Shown: positions 10,961-22,015 of the stretch, in pieces
Layout of the letters: the number at the start of each line of letters is the position of its first letter
Position numbering within the stretch: the stretch's first letter is position 1
Source: Gremmenia infestans
Lineage: Eukaryota; Ascomycota; Leotiomycetes; Helotiales; Hamatocanthoscyphaceae
Length of the DNA: 64,000 bases
Assembly: GCA_032629725.1 (NCBI GenBank)
Contig: JAFEVB010000007.1
Span: 930,001 to 994,000, forward strand
Direction: 5' to 3'
Notes under the pieces: generated by a model
What the model was told of the DNA's origin: nothing
Databases searched by the model: none
The model's input: only the letters and a program-made list of their open reading frames with translations
Position numbers and translations under genes: made by a program

Positions 10961-12940
10961 CTAAATAGTAGTTTCCAGGTTAACATGATATGTACCTAGA
11001 AACGATAGACTTAAAAAAAGGCCTAGGAAGCAGAATACTAGTACTTGAAGGCCCACGTATGTATCTATCAGACGACATATCCATAATAGCGCAATTGTAA
11101 TCCGATAATAAAGCCACATACCACACAGGTCAACATTACGTGGAGAAATGATCATGCGCTTCACCCAGCCGCTAGTTCTTTCGCCATTCAAATCCTTGAA
11201 ATAGACAATCTCTTGTATGACTTCTGCCACTTGGAAAATCTGCTGCACGATTTCAGCTGAAGTCTCCCTTTCCACGATAATTGGGTGGAGGGCATCCCTA
11301 AACCCAGGCCAATCCACAGTCATATCCCGGTAGTGAATCCCACTATGATTATGCCCGTTTTTATCAAATCCCTTTTCATCAAACCCAAACTCATCATACT
11401 CCTCAATCACTTCAGTCCCAATGTATATCAGGTCCTCAGTATCGAAGTCGTCCCAGTCCTTTAAGGGTTTCATAATTTCGTCTTCCCAGTGCTCATCTAT
11501 GTCGTCCATACTCATAGCACAACATTTGTCCGTGTGACGTAGACCCGTTGGTCCAGAAGATCCTAACTCAAGGATGCTCTCGAGAACGTCTTCTTCTTTG
11601 AGTGGCCAATCGATGCTTTTTGTCATAAAAGACTCTAGGCGTTGTCCAACATCTTCAGTAGACAAGCAGTCTCCAGCCATCATATCCGGATAGTGGTTTG
11701 TAGTGTGCTGTTCCATAAATGCCGCGAATGCAGGTGAAAACCATTCGGGATTGTCGTTATAGGGCGGTGGTAACCTCCAAGCCTCGTATGGAGTATGAAA
11801 TGCGCGCAGTGTTCCCCAGATACGGAAGCTGTTCAAATTTAGAGACCCCTTCAAGCTGGTCAATAGCCCTCTAAAGCGACCATGCCAAAGCCCAATTTGG
11901 AATAGCTCCAGCGACCTTAGGCTCTTTGCATGACGAGTCAAGAAATCCGATAGACCCTTTTCACAGACTACAAGACCATCGAGTCTCAATGACTCGAGTT
12001 ATTGCCAATGGTAGTCTCCTATATCTTTCCAAAGAGGAACGTACCATTCAACAGGATTTTGAGACCATTCCCACAGTTTGCCACGGAAAGCTATGTCGTC
12101 AATCGGTGCAATACCGAACCTGAGGTCTTTAAGTTTAGGCACTGCTTTTAGAACATTTCCCAGGTGCTTCCAGAATTTCAAGTGTGGTGCGGTACTGGCA
12201 TCGAAAGTAAGATGAAGCGTAGAAAGGTTGGCGAAGGTCGTGTGCGTCAACAACCTCATTCCACAGTCTGCGTAGGCAACAAGAAAAGAAACAGGGAGCT
12301 GGTCATGGCTGAGGCGCTTTAGCGGAGATTTTGATCGTTGGATGGATCTAATGATATGTCGAAACTCCTTATTCGTCTTTCGAAAAGTGCTTTGCTTACT
12401 CCCTCCAATCCAGGCTTCAAAGAGGTAATTGCTGAGGAACGGCGGACTTTGGTACGTCAAGTCAATAAGCTCTAAATTTTCGACTAATGTAAATTTAGAA
12501 CCCAATCCTGGACCGTTCTTGAATTTCCCGCTATGAAAGGTATGATGAAAATCAACATTCCATAAAGCATATTCTCGAACGGCCTTGTTCCTCTCAAGTT
12601 GCAGTGCTTCCACCGATTGTTTGGATCGCTCGTCAAAATCTAAACATTCTTGTGTATTGTAGCGGACACCATATACTCCGGCTAAGTTTTGTGCCATGTG
12701 ATAAACGTCCATGTATCCAAGCTCGAATCGGATGCTTTTAAAAGCTGTGGAGAGTAGTGGGGTTTTTGATAAAACATAATCCAATCGGTCCAAGTCAACC
12801 CTATCTGCTCGGAAGACAAAGGGTCGCTGGAAGAGAAATATCCAACCAATATCGACCCAGTTTCGCCATGATAAGCGTACTGCCTTGATATCCTTCGGCT
12901 CAAGATACTAGAACACCTGCTCCCATAGTTCGGTTGGCAT
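10961..12940 (-). pseudogene. F-box/leucine-rich-type protein gene with two in-frame stops
   Basis: Reading from the ATG at 12940, the frame opens with an F-box-like start (MPTELWEQVF, stop, YLEPKDIKAVRLSWRNW). It then runs about 300 codons to a second stop at 12001-11999, and continues in the same frame as LESLRLDGLVVCEKGLSDFL and AKSLRSLELFQIGLWHG to about 10961. The spaced Leu-rich segments resemble the C-terminal leucine-rich region of fungal F-box proteins, which select substrates for SCF ubiquitin ligases. The stops are TAG at 12910-12908 and TAA at 12001-11999, and both lie in otherwise coherent coding sequence. No plausible intron removes either. The 3' end is uncertain because the last 40 or so codons look non-coding. 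A broken gene is the best reading. Confidence 0.65.
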
Positions 12941-13146
12941 CTTGGGAGGGGAGCCCTTTTGGTATCTTGGATAGTCTTTGGTGTCTTGCGAGGGATATTG
13001 CACCTAATTTCAGAGTCAGATATGTCCTCAGAATCTCAGGCAGTTGAGGGTCGCCGAGACACGGCTTGCTTACCTGCTCCCAAAGCAATGCTAACTAGCA
13101 TAACTAATGGTAGTCCGGCTACGGCTAATATGATCTTCTGCTCCAT
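12900..13146 (-). CDS. Possible small secreted or membrane peptide, overlapping the F-box pseudogene
   Basis: Two exons, 13146-13074 and 13003-12900, splice with a good GTAAGC donor and TTAG acceptor to a 58-residue frame. The first 25 residues are a hydrophobic helix (EQKIILAVAGLPLVMLVSIA), followed by a short basic tail rich in Arg, Lys and Ser. It resembles a signal peptide plus mature peptide, or a small membrane protein. Its last exon overlaps the first codons of the F-box-like frame in another phase. No family is recognised. It could be a real small gene, or chance coding around a decaying locus. Confidence 0.3.
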
Positions 13147-13646
13147 AGTGTGACAAGATGTCTTGCATGAAAAATCTGAAGATGACGGTGTATTGAGGTT
13201 CAAGGTTGTATAAGTTTGAAAGAAGACGCGTTGGCGGATATGTGGAGATATATGCGGTAAGCGAGGGTCTGGTCTTCTCACATAGAAAATGTGAATCCCA
13301 ACTTCGCCGCGAAGAAGGCGCTTAAGGCCAACCATTTGTCATTCATTCACAGACAGTATGGCTGCATGGCAAATAACGATTGACGGCCGAAATTTGAATT
13401 CCTCCAGTTTATGATGATGAACGGCGCCTTTGCCTCTGTCGGGGCTGAAGACGACTGATATTTTGCGTCAAGTATTTTCGAAAAAGACCTTTAGTCAAAT
13501 CCACTTTCCTATGGAGATGGATATCGCACCTTTTTCGATCGAGGAGGCACTAGTACAAGTGCCTGAACATGGCTTCCATACATTCTCAAAAGCTTCAAAG
13601 TAACTTTCAGCTTGTGACTCGGTGTTGACATTTGGTCTAGGCAGAC
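13147..13646. other. Intergenic spacer
   Basis: No supported gene. It is flanked by the 5' end of the small frame at 13146 and the 3' end of the aspartic protease gene at 13647. Confidence 0.4.
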
Positions 13647-14908
13647 TTAGCTAGTAGCTTTGAAGCCATATCTCCCTCCAGCTGCGTCAAAAATGATCTC
13701 GAATCCTCTAAAGAAATGCCTCCCGGTATTGACAAAGGGCTTCTTAGTTGAAGACCTAGTCACAATCACCTGCGGTGGTGTCACCCCTGTCTCTACTGAA
13801 TCCATATCCCCAACTTTGAAACAGTAACTCGCGGCATTCCCACCAGGTCGCCCATACTGCACTTCAACTACCTGCCCGTCGTCAAGGACACTGACATTCG
13901 CGCCAGTGCTTCGACTTTGCTCAATATGTGTTTCAACCGGCATGGAAGGTGGCACGGTCAAATACATTTGGTCAATCCCAGTATCCATCAGCGCAGTCGT
14001 ATTGTCACTCACAAATGGCACAGTTCCAACACGGATAGACGCTGGAACTGGTGCCCAGTCTCGTGGGTCCTCGGTCACACCTTCGTCCAAGTCAATGAAG
14101 CGGAAGCCGGCAGTGTTGTTTGCTGTGAGGCCTAGGGTGATTCCTTCCTTGGAGATCTTGTACCCGGTACGAAAATGACTGGTTGCATTGATGGGAGTAC
14201 CACGAATGCTGACCACGTTAAGGAATGGGTTTTTATCCGGGTTGCCTTGCAGCTGCCCATCGAACTGGCGACCGAACCCAACGCCGAGGAGGGAGATCTT
14301 TGTCGGCATGTCGATAGTCTCCGTTGGCGAAATGCAATTGGGGCCATCCCTGGTGGAGTTGTAGCCAGAACAGATATACCGCTTGGATACAACCAGAATG
14401 GGAACAGAGGTTGCTACATCTGCTTGAAGGAATACAATATCACTTGGAATCCACCTCCCAACGTAGAGTTTTTTGCTGCTGGATAAGTATTCGAAGCCGA
14501 CGGGATGTTTTTCGGCGAGTTCTGGGGTCCAATTGGGGAATTCAGCAGCCGAAACGATTAAACCACAAGTTCCTGTATCGATGACTGGATTGTAGGTTTG
14601 TGTATCCACCCGGAATGTCACGCGTGGACCATCAGTGAAGGGGGCAACTTCAAGATCGGGATGTCAGCTCCTCCTCAAAATGTAATTGTGGAAACCAACT
14701 AAACATATAGATTGAAACATAAGTCTGAACTCACGATCAGGGTCAAACCCCCAAGAAAGCTCTTGAAAAGGTACATACCCGCTGATGGGGGGTTCCAGAA
14801 TGGAATGAGGACATCCAACGTGTACTGAGAGAAATCGACCGTACTTTGTGCAAACATGTTGATAGCTACTAGGCTAGGAACAGTAAGCTGTTGCAGAAAT
14901 GAAAGCAT
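13647..14908 (-). CDS. Secreted pepsin-like aspartic protease
   Basis: Two exons, 14908-14779 and 14647-13647, join with codon phase 1 to 376 residues. The N-terminus is hydrophobic (MLSFLQQLTVPSLVAINMFA), consistent with a signal peptide. The first catalytic motif is DTGTCGLIV and the second is ALMDTGIDQMYLTVP, so both aspartates of an A1-type protease are present. A hydrophobic-Gly segment (KISLLGVGFGRQFDG) and FEIIFDAAGGRYGF at the C-terminus also match the fold. The first motif has Thr-Cys where DTGS/T-S is usual, so activity may differ from standard pepsins. Secretion and proteolysis are inferred from the family. Confidence 0.8.
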
Positions 14909-15452
14909 TCTCGATATCTAATATTGAAGAGAGGTTGAGGTTCTTCAAAGGTTTTCAGAAGTTGTTCGCTGGCTCGGCTAGGTACATGGTTTCCAACACG
15001 TGGCGGGTCGCTTTCTGATTGGAGCTGTGTCAAACTCAAAATGTTGTCCATATGCCAAACGGAAAGTCCGGGCGAAAATAAAAAGAAGTTATTGAATTTG
15101 CAGAAGAGAGAATCCAAAGTAATTAAAGGTTCTGTCGGGAATTCTCCGATTACAAGCCCGGTTCAAACAAAATTCGAAGTGTTGATGGGACTAGAAAAAT
15201 CGAATTACAATCCTGTCTCAACACACCGCCCCCTCATAAAATCCCCCATGCACTGACTAGGACATTCTGCTTTGATACCCTACTAACTCCGTACGCAGTC
15301 CCAAAATGATATCCCCGTGCACCGATAACTTGACTGTACATCTTGAATGACAACATAATGGCATGTCTGTTTTTGTAGTAAGAGCGCGACTTTGCTCAGC
15401 TCGTCTATCCTTGCAGCGACTCTCAGCGACTCTCAGCGACTCTCAGCGACTC
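14909..15452. other. Spacer between aspartic protease and P450 genes
   Basis: No gene is seen. It contains one TACTCCGTAC-like site near 15286-15293 and ends in a 10-base tandem repeat that reaches the P450 stop codon. Confidence 0.4.
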
Positions 15453-15453
15453 T
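15414..15453. repeat. Four perfect copies of a 10-base tandem repeat
   Basis: The unit CAGCGACTCT occurs four times head to tail at 15414, 15424, 15434 and 15444. The last copy touches the stop codon (15455-15453) of the minus-strand P450 gene, so the array forms the start of its 3' UTR. Confidence 0.9.
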
Positions 15454-17560
15454 TAGTCCTTCCTCTTCGTGAAAACCAATTCCATAGGTGCCAGCTCCAT
15501 CGTGAATGTGTCTTTAGATTCTTCCATCAACGCGCGTCCATCTTCACCCGGGGCAAACTTGGTATCAAATTCCGTAACTATACGTGCCACTACACTTCGA
15601 AGTTCCATGAGCGCTAAGTTCTTTCCAACACAACCGTACGGCCCTAGACACGAAGTTTAGTCTTATACTTACCACCGAATGATTGCAGTAGGCAACTTAC
15701 CAGAGGAGAAAGGTACAAATACGGACTTATTAAGAATCAACTCTGAGTCTTCCTCCCATCGCTCGGGTAGAAATTCTTCGGCATTTTTATAGCATGATTC
15801 AACTGCTAAGCGTTAGTATTGATGAAGCCAAAATTGAGTTGCGGGCGAGGCTTACGTCTGCCCATACTCCAGAATGGAGTTGAGATGACTACATTTCCAG
15901 GGATATATGTCGAGCCAATTGTAATACCTTCTGGTGGGGTCTGGCGCTGTAGTCCGCTGGGGACTGGAGGATGCAACCGTAGTGACTCGTTGATTACGCC
16001 GTTAAGATAGGGGGCCTCTTGGAGATCCTTGAATTCGGACTCGGATCCAGGCTGGTAGAATGCTTCGAGCTCTTTTCGCAGCGCGGAGGATACTTTTGGT
16101 GAGCGGGCGAGATTATAGAAGATATGGGTGAGAGTCGTAGCGGTGGTATCACTTCCGGCTACAACGATGAGTGCACTGTCACCCCAGAGCCACCTCGGAT
16201 CCTTGTGAATTGGGTCATTACTCTGTTTCTCGGCGTCGATCAACCAGCTGAACAGGTCTCGTGTTTCAGGAATGTTCTGGATATTGAAGTCAGACAAGCA
16301 AGGTAAGGTGCGCTGTAGAAACATACCTCTTTCCGGAAAGCAACTCTATCTTTATTGTATTGAATGAAATCCTTGATTCCGCCGCCGAGGCCTGGTATGT
16401 CTAGAATAAGTGGCATTATCCAAGCTACCGGCGTAAGGACCCCAATTGGTTTCATTCCTTCTTGCAAGATCTCAATTGCAGAATGCTTGAGATAGTTAAT
16501 TAGGCAATTTCGAAGAATTTAGTTGTCTTCGCACCTTTTCGCCACTCTTCATCATATCAAAAGACTGGCCAAAAGCCAAGTCACCCATGATATCAAAGGA
16601 ATAGAAATTGAACCAGCGGCTTGCATTAAGGGATTGCCCCGTCTTCGAACCCAAAACCGATATGAGTTCGTTAGTGAAGGTCCTTACACGACTTTCGTAC
16701 TCCCGGAGAGCTAGCAGTGCCTCGTCAGTACTTGATATCGTCTTCTCGATACATTCGAAATAACATCTCACCCTTCATAGTGAAAGCGCGATCCCATATC
16801 TTCCTTCGCTTGTCATGCAGAACTCTCGAGCGAGTCAACTGCAGTGAAACATTTGGGTATCTTGTAGTGCATTCGTTAGCTTTCGCGTTATTGACAGAGT
16901 AAATTGGAAAAATCAAAGTGCTACTCCGAGAGTTTTAACTGAAATCGAGAAAACGACGCATATTATAGTTGAATGAATGCCACTAAAATGAATATTCTTA
17001 CGTGACACAGTCATACCACGGGGACTTCGAGCACTTTGAGCCAGTTCCTGAGATTATGGTCACTGCATCCGGGAGTATGGTAGTAAGTTCGTTTGGTCCA
17101 ACGCTGACCCCACATGTTGTCAGTCATTGTCATGCTTGCAATAAGATGATACCTACCGCACAAATTCTCCATATTTCTTGTGCAATTTGTCCACTTCAAC
17201 ATGGTTTCTCGACTCTTTGACGATTCGGAAAAAGTGAGAAAAGTTACTGAACTTTGCACCGTAAGGGCCAGGGAAGTTGCGGAGTGGGTGGAAGAAAGCA
17301 CGGTAGGTCAATATACTAAGAGTCAAGTTGCTTAAAAAAGATAAAGATGCGACTGCGGTGGTTTGGCTGGCTGCCATGTAGGAATGGTTGCCATCAAGGC
17401 TGATGACTGAAGCAAACAAGAAGGTTGTGACCGCAAAGAAAGAGAGTATAATTCGGGTTCCGTGCATGTGATGCTCTCCGTAGATGAAATAGCCCCAGTG
17501 AGACGCAACACCCAGCACCGCCCCAACGAGGGCTACAGCTTGCAAAGTAGCAGCGTCCAT
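15453..17560 (-). CDS. Cytochrome P450 monooxygenase (class II, ER-anchored)
   Basis: About eight exons run from the ATG at 17560 to TAA at 15455-15453. Exon 1 (17560-17157) encodes several hydrophobic segments and the Pro-rich hinge FHPLRNFPGPYGAKFSN. Exon 2 is 17103-17002 (VGPNELTTILPDAV). Later exons give KRRKIWDRAFTMK (helix C), the I-helix AGSDTTATTLTHIFYNLA, the K-helix ESLRLHPP with its ExxR, and the heme-binding loop FVPFSSGPYGCVGKNLA with the cysteine ligand. All catalytic landmarks are present, so the enzyme looks intact. The long multi-helix N-terminus is typical of one group of fungal P450s. Substrate cannot be told. No other biosynthetic genes are adjacent, arguing against a metabolite cluster. 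Confidence 0.9.
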
Positions 17561-19341
17561 GATGCAGGTACCAGTTCGTAGTCGTATTCTAGTATCAAAA
17601 GCAGTGTTTCAAAAAGAGGACGATTTAGAAATAGAAGTCAACTTTGATGTTTGTTTTATTTGATGGAACTTTCCACTCACTTGTCATATAGTTTCTTTGT
17701 AACCCCGCACGCACGAACGGCAGTGTAACTCGACGGGAACTTGTTTTGGAGGTGCCTTTAACCGGCTACGCGATTCCGATATACCTAGAATCAGATCAGT
17801 GTACGTAGAGAATACAGAGTATTGTTTGTCACCGATCTGCAACTTTCCACTTAAGACCAGTATACGACTAGGGTTATATAGGGTATCTATTGGCTTAAAA
17901 GATTCCCTGAATATATCCTTGATGCCTTGTGTGGGGACCAAACTGTTGAAAGTCCCAGTTCTATATTATACCAAGAGCGTTCCTAGAGCCGCGGTCCATA
18001 TAAGCCTAGTAAAAGTTATACAATCCTTGGATTGCAGATTTGGCCCAGACTTCAAGATTTTGAGGGAGAAGTCACCCTCTTGGGCCCCCTTTTTGGAATT
18101 CCTACTAAAGTTTATGCTAGATTATATATAATAATGCTGGGGGTTGATTATTTATGCTAGAGCGTATAAAAAGTCTCTTATATTAGCAATATACGTTGCT
18201 TGTACTATTCTCTACACCAGTCCGACTCCTAGATTTTCGACGCCAAATGAACATGATAACAGAACTGAGACTTGTCGAACAGCAAAAAGAATATAATGCT
18301 CTCAAATTTACAGGTGGCATTTCGAAAATATTATACTCGAAAAGGAATAAATTTGAAAGAGAGGACGAAGGAGGCCGTGCTACATGTGGGCCGGTGTCCA
18401 AGCTGGCGATCATGAACCTCGCCTTTTTTCTTCAAGTCTGACAGCCCCACCTGAATTGTACCCATAAATCTATACTCCGCGCCTCTTGGAGAACTTAGAT
18501 TTCACTGTTACAAGGCTCCTAAGGGGTCCGAATTCGCTTTAAGGTTGGTTTATTCTATGGGGTCAAGGATCTATACTAGGGTAAAGAACCAGTCAGATCT
18601 ATAGCATTCTAGCCATCTACGCTAAGTAGTGGATTTATAGAGGGGCTGTTAGACTTTGAGAAAAAGGCGAGTACCCAGATGCCCACTTCACTCGAGGCAG
18701 ATATAAGATATTTTGAACCGAGCCAAACCAGTACAGAGAGAAGATCGAAAGAATGTGCAGTACAGTGCCATATCAGGTTACTCTTACTACAGTAAGGTAA
18801 GCACCCAGCCACTTGAAAATTTCGGGGGATTTCTCTACTGTTTTAGAGATTCGGTTGCACAAAGATACCACTTCCACTTTCAGTTGATGATCCTAATTTA
18901 TTCACTGACGTCGGAACTACCAATACAAGGTTCCACGTATGTACAGTATTATTGAGCTTAACCCCTCCACTCGCTCATGTCATCCATGTGCAATGCAGAA
19001 ATAGTGTACGAGAGCTTATTGCGCGGAAGGTTTGACGGTGGGCATTCCCGTTCCCCCGATCATCTGCTGGCCAACTAATCATCGTGAAATTTTGTAGCCT
19101 TTAACTTCATCGTGGACTTGTGAAGTTGTGATTGTAAGTTGTAACATATACCTAGGTAGGTACCAGACGTTCAAGTTCAACAAGTTGGGTGGCGGTATAA
19201 GGGCACAAAAGTTAGAATACATTAGTTTCAAAGCAAGGCGCCAAGACAAAGGGTTCACTGAAAGTAAATGGGTTTATGTTACATTTGAGTGGTACAAAGT
19301 CGAACATTCGACCATAATTTACATCCGGCTCGTAATTATTA
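17561..19341. other. AT-rich gene-poor interval
   Basis: About 1.8 kb without a supportable gene. The part from about 17930 to 18960 is AT-rich and has many stops in every frame. A CCTAGGTAGGTACC motif occurs at about 19151-19164. The interval may be a relic of repeated DNA, but no terminal repeats or transposase fragments are recognised. Confidence 0.45.
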
Positions 19342-21567
19342 CTACATATTTTGACCTTCCGTCTCAGATAGCCCTCCAGCCTTCACCCACAGCGGAATCA
19401 CAACCCCAGGAGCATCTGGATTCTCGGCAGCTCTCTCTGCAACCATCGGATCTACAACCATCAAACACGCACGAACAGCCTCTGCTACGACACCTTCAAG
19501 TTGGACGGGTGGCTTTTCATTCTGCATCTCCGCTGTCCAAGTCCGAAGAACGTTCAAACAAGCTTTCTTGTTCTTGGCCTGCGCGACTCTGGAGAACATA
19601 AAAGCGTACATGACTGAGGTCCGAGCCTTCCTTCGTCGAGGGGCCATGCTCCATACCTCCCAAAACTCACGCCAGTTTCGTTGTCGCGAATATATATCCA
19701 TCAGTCTTACCTGTGACTCATATTTGTAACAGGGTCCGTCCATTGCCATCATAAGCTTGTGAAGGCGATATTGGATGGGGGACATTGGGTAGCTGGGGAG
19801 GTCAAAGGTTTCTATGGGGTCGGAATATATTTGCTGTGAACGTACGTCGAGGTTTAGCCCTGGAGAGACAAGAGTTTGTAACTCTAATAGAATGGCTTCG
19901 CCGAGAATCGTGAAACCTTGACTATGCATAGTGTTGAGCATATCCATGACCCCTTCGATAGCCTTTTGGGGAGGTCCGTGGTATTGAGGATCGGCTGCAG
20001 TTGCTTGGAGCACACCGCGGATAAGATGCATGTATGTTTTCTCGGAGATTTTGGCCCCACAGATTTTGAATTCATCAAAGAGTTCGAGAAGGCCAGATCT
20101 CGAATACCCTGGATGCCCTAGAGCTCGGGCAAAACAGTGAAGCCAAACCCTAGCTTGTACTTCTGATGAAGTTGGATATCCAGATAATGATTGATAGAAG
20201 CAGGTCAAGAAAGGCGTCGATGAATAGTCAGAGGATCCAGTACCAAGGTACTCGAAAGCCTGTTCTTTCTGAACACTTTGAATTTTTGAAAGAAGTTGCT
20301 CCAACATGAACGGCCTCCATTGGCCATTTTGGAGCTCTGGGATGTTAGAGCTATACTGTATAGCAGCCAATGCTTTTTCAAACTGTCCTTCAGAGATGAA
20401 ATGAATTACAAACTCGCGGAGCATTGTTGGATCCACTTCTTGGAGAGCCTCTTGCTCTGATGGTCGAAAAGCAGTAGTCGTGAAGTCTCGCCTGTATTTC
20501 GCAACTGACGTCGCTAACGGCCTTGCAAAAGTGTGAAATCCCCTTGCGCCGCTGGGAGACGCTCTATTGTTGGAGGTCGGTGCTGATCCTGTGGGCTCTA
20601 GAAGACTTTGTTGACTGATTGTCGATTCAACGGCAGGATCCTCAACCCCTTCCAATTGTGCCTGGGTGGACCTTTTGAGAATACCTCCCCAAAGCCTCTC
20701 CAACTCAATTTCTTGCCGCTTCTCCTCTGTGAGCATTTGCACAACTACCCTGACACCATCTGTTTTCCGTCCAAATCCAACAAAGTCCTGTGGCTCAGGA
20801 ACGTTATCTGCTTCACTCTCTGCGCCCTCAACTACGCCCACATCCACACAGACCCAGCCTGTCCGTATTCCATCATCTTCGGTCCCATCAGTAGTGCCCA
20901 TAAGCTTTGCCCTCTTTGCCTTCCGTCTCAATTTCAATTTCATCTCATTCCTTCCCAAAAGCCCATCCGCACTGGGACGTAATTTGTACGTGCTCCTTAA
21001 CCATCTGCATAATCGATCCGCAGAGACGTGCAGATGTCTCTCACTGCGGGCAGTGCCAATGATCATGAACAAATTCGCTCCTAGTGCTGGCGGAGGATCG
21101 AGTTTTCGGAGGTCGAGGAGGGTGAGATCATCCATACCAAAGTCGATTGAGACTTTCTGAAGTAAGGGTTGTAATATAGGGGGAGGAGACTCTGGTAATT
21201 CGGGTATTCGCTGTCGTTCTGATAATGGTTTCACCTCGCTCTGGGGCGACTGGACTTGGAGGTACCATGGCACCGCTGAGACCTCTGTAGTCTCTCCTGG
21301 CTCTTCCTGAGCTTCTAATTCCTCCAATTCCTCTATTTCCTCAATCTCCTCCTCGACCGGTTCTTGTTCGTTATTTTCAAGATCATCTTGTTGCCGGTTC
21401 TCTAGACTCGAGTAGAAACGACTTTGCTTCGGTGCAAGACGCAATGGTAGTCGGGTGGAGATATATGGAACTCGAAGGGAGGGTCCGGCCACTGAAGTAA
21501 AGCCTCTCAATAGAAGTAATCTACAGCTAGCACATCCAGAAGAACGTAAAACCCTACCGACGACCAT
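19342..21567 (-). CDS. ATP25: ATP synthase assembly/mRNA-stability factor Atp25, mitochondrial
   Basis: A single exon of 741 residues. The N-terminus is Arg/Ser/Leu-rich without acids (MVVGRVLRSSGCASCRLLLL), as in a mitochondrial presequence, followed by an acidic low-complexity linker at about residues 60-95. A RsfS/Iojap-like domain follows at about 150-270 (LGANLFMIIGTARSERHLHV, CRWLRSTYKL, GWVCVDVGVVEG). The C-terminal half is helical and matches the Atp25 mRNA-stabilisation region (REFVIHFISEGQFEKALAAI, WREFWEVWSMAPRRRKARTS). In yeast the protein is cleaved; the C-terminal half stabilises the mRNA for ATP synthase subunit 9 and the N-terminal half aids ring assembly. It is divergent from BBC1 with 448 bases between starts. 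Confidence 0.9.
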   Translation of the reverse strand: MVVGRVLRSSGCASCRLLLLRGFTSVAGPSLRVPYISTRLPLRLAPKQSRFYSSLENRQQDDLENNEQEPVEEEIEEIEELEELEAQEEPGETTEVSAVPWYLQVQSPQSEVKPLSERQRIPELPESPPPILQPLLQKVSIDFGMDDLTLLDLRKLDPPPALGANLFMIIGTARSERHLHVSADRLCRWLRSTYKLRPSADGLLGRNEMKLKLRRKAKRAKLMGTTDGTEDDGIRTGWVCVDVGVVEGAESEADNVPEPQDFVGFGRKTDGVRVVVQMLTEEKRQEIELERLWGGILKRSTQAQLEGVEDPAVESTISQQSLLEPTGSAPTSNNRASPSGARGFHTFARPLATSVAKYRRDFTTTAFRPSEQEALQEVDPTMLREFVIHFISEGQFEKALAAIQYSSNIPELQNGQWRPFMLEQLLSKIQSVQKEQAFEYLGTGSSDYSSTPFLTCFYQSLSGYPTSSEVQARVWLHCFARALGHPGYSRSGLLELFDEFKICGAKISEKTYMHLIRGVLQATAADPQYHGPPQKAIEGVMDMLNTMHSQGFTILGEAILLELQTLVSPGLNLDVRSQQIYSDPIETFDLPSYPMSPIQYRLHKLMMAMDGPCYKYESQVRLMDIYSRQRNWREFWEVWSMAPRRRKARTSVMYAFMFSRVAQAKNKKACLNVLRTWTAEMQNEKPPVQLEGVVAEAVRACLMVVDPMVAERAAENPDAPGVVIPLWVKAGGLSETEGQNM

Positions 21568-22015
21568 GATGGAGGGATGGTAAGTTCCTTCCCGTTGCCA
21601 AATTTAGATTCAGGTTCATGAATATTTATCTATACGGTGGCCGAGATTACCAGACCGGACCTTTGGGCGCTCCAGCATTCACCCACAACTCACAGCTCCC
21701 GTTTCACGTTGTATTTTCATGCGCTGACGTACCTAGACTACAGTAGCACCTCTACTCCGTACATTCGACGGACGCCCCGCTGAATCTCTCAACCCTCAAC
21801 CCTCAACCCGCACCCCCCCCTCTCCCCCCCCTTTTTTAATACCGCGGCACGTACTCTACATTGCTTATTGCTATACGAAGGCCAACTTCTGAATATCATC
21901 ACAAAACTCACCGCCTGGGGTGCTGCCACGGCGCAGTCAGTGTCAGTCAACGCAAGCATAGGCAACCAGCCGAGCGAGATTGCAACACCAGGCTCTGCAC
22001 TCCAACAAGCTCAAG
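21568..22015. promoter_or_regulatory. Shared divergent upstream region ATP25/BBC1
   Basis: This 448-base gap contains a TACTCCGTAC site near 21750-21759 and a strong polypyrimidine tract at about 21811-21837 (runs of C, then T). Such C/T tracts are common just upstream of fungal genes read in this direction. No further sites are assigned. Confidence 0.45.

Noticed and set aside
15414..15453. CRISPR-like array
   Set aside because: The repeats are contiguous without spacers, 10 bases long, in a fungal genome; simple tandem repeat.
13647..17560. Secondary-metabolite cluster around the P450
   Set aside because: The neighbours are a protease and a gene desert; no backbone synthase, cluster regulator or transporter is adjacent.
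20608..21160. Open frames antisense to ATP25
   Set aside because: Ser/Pro/Leu-rich shadow of a well-supported gene, with no signal or domain.
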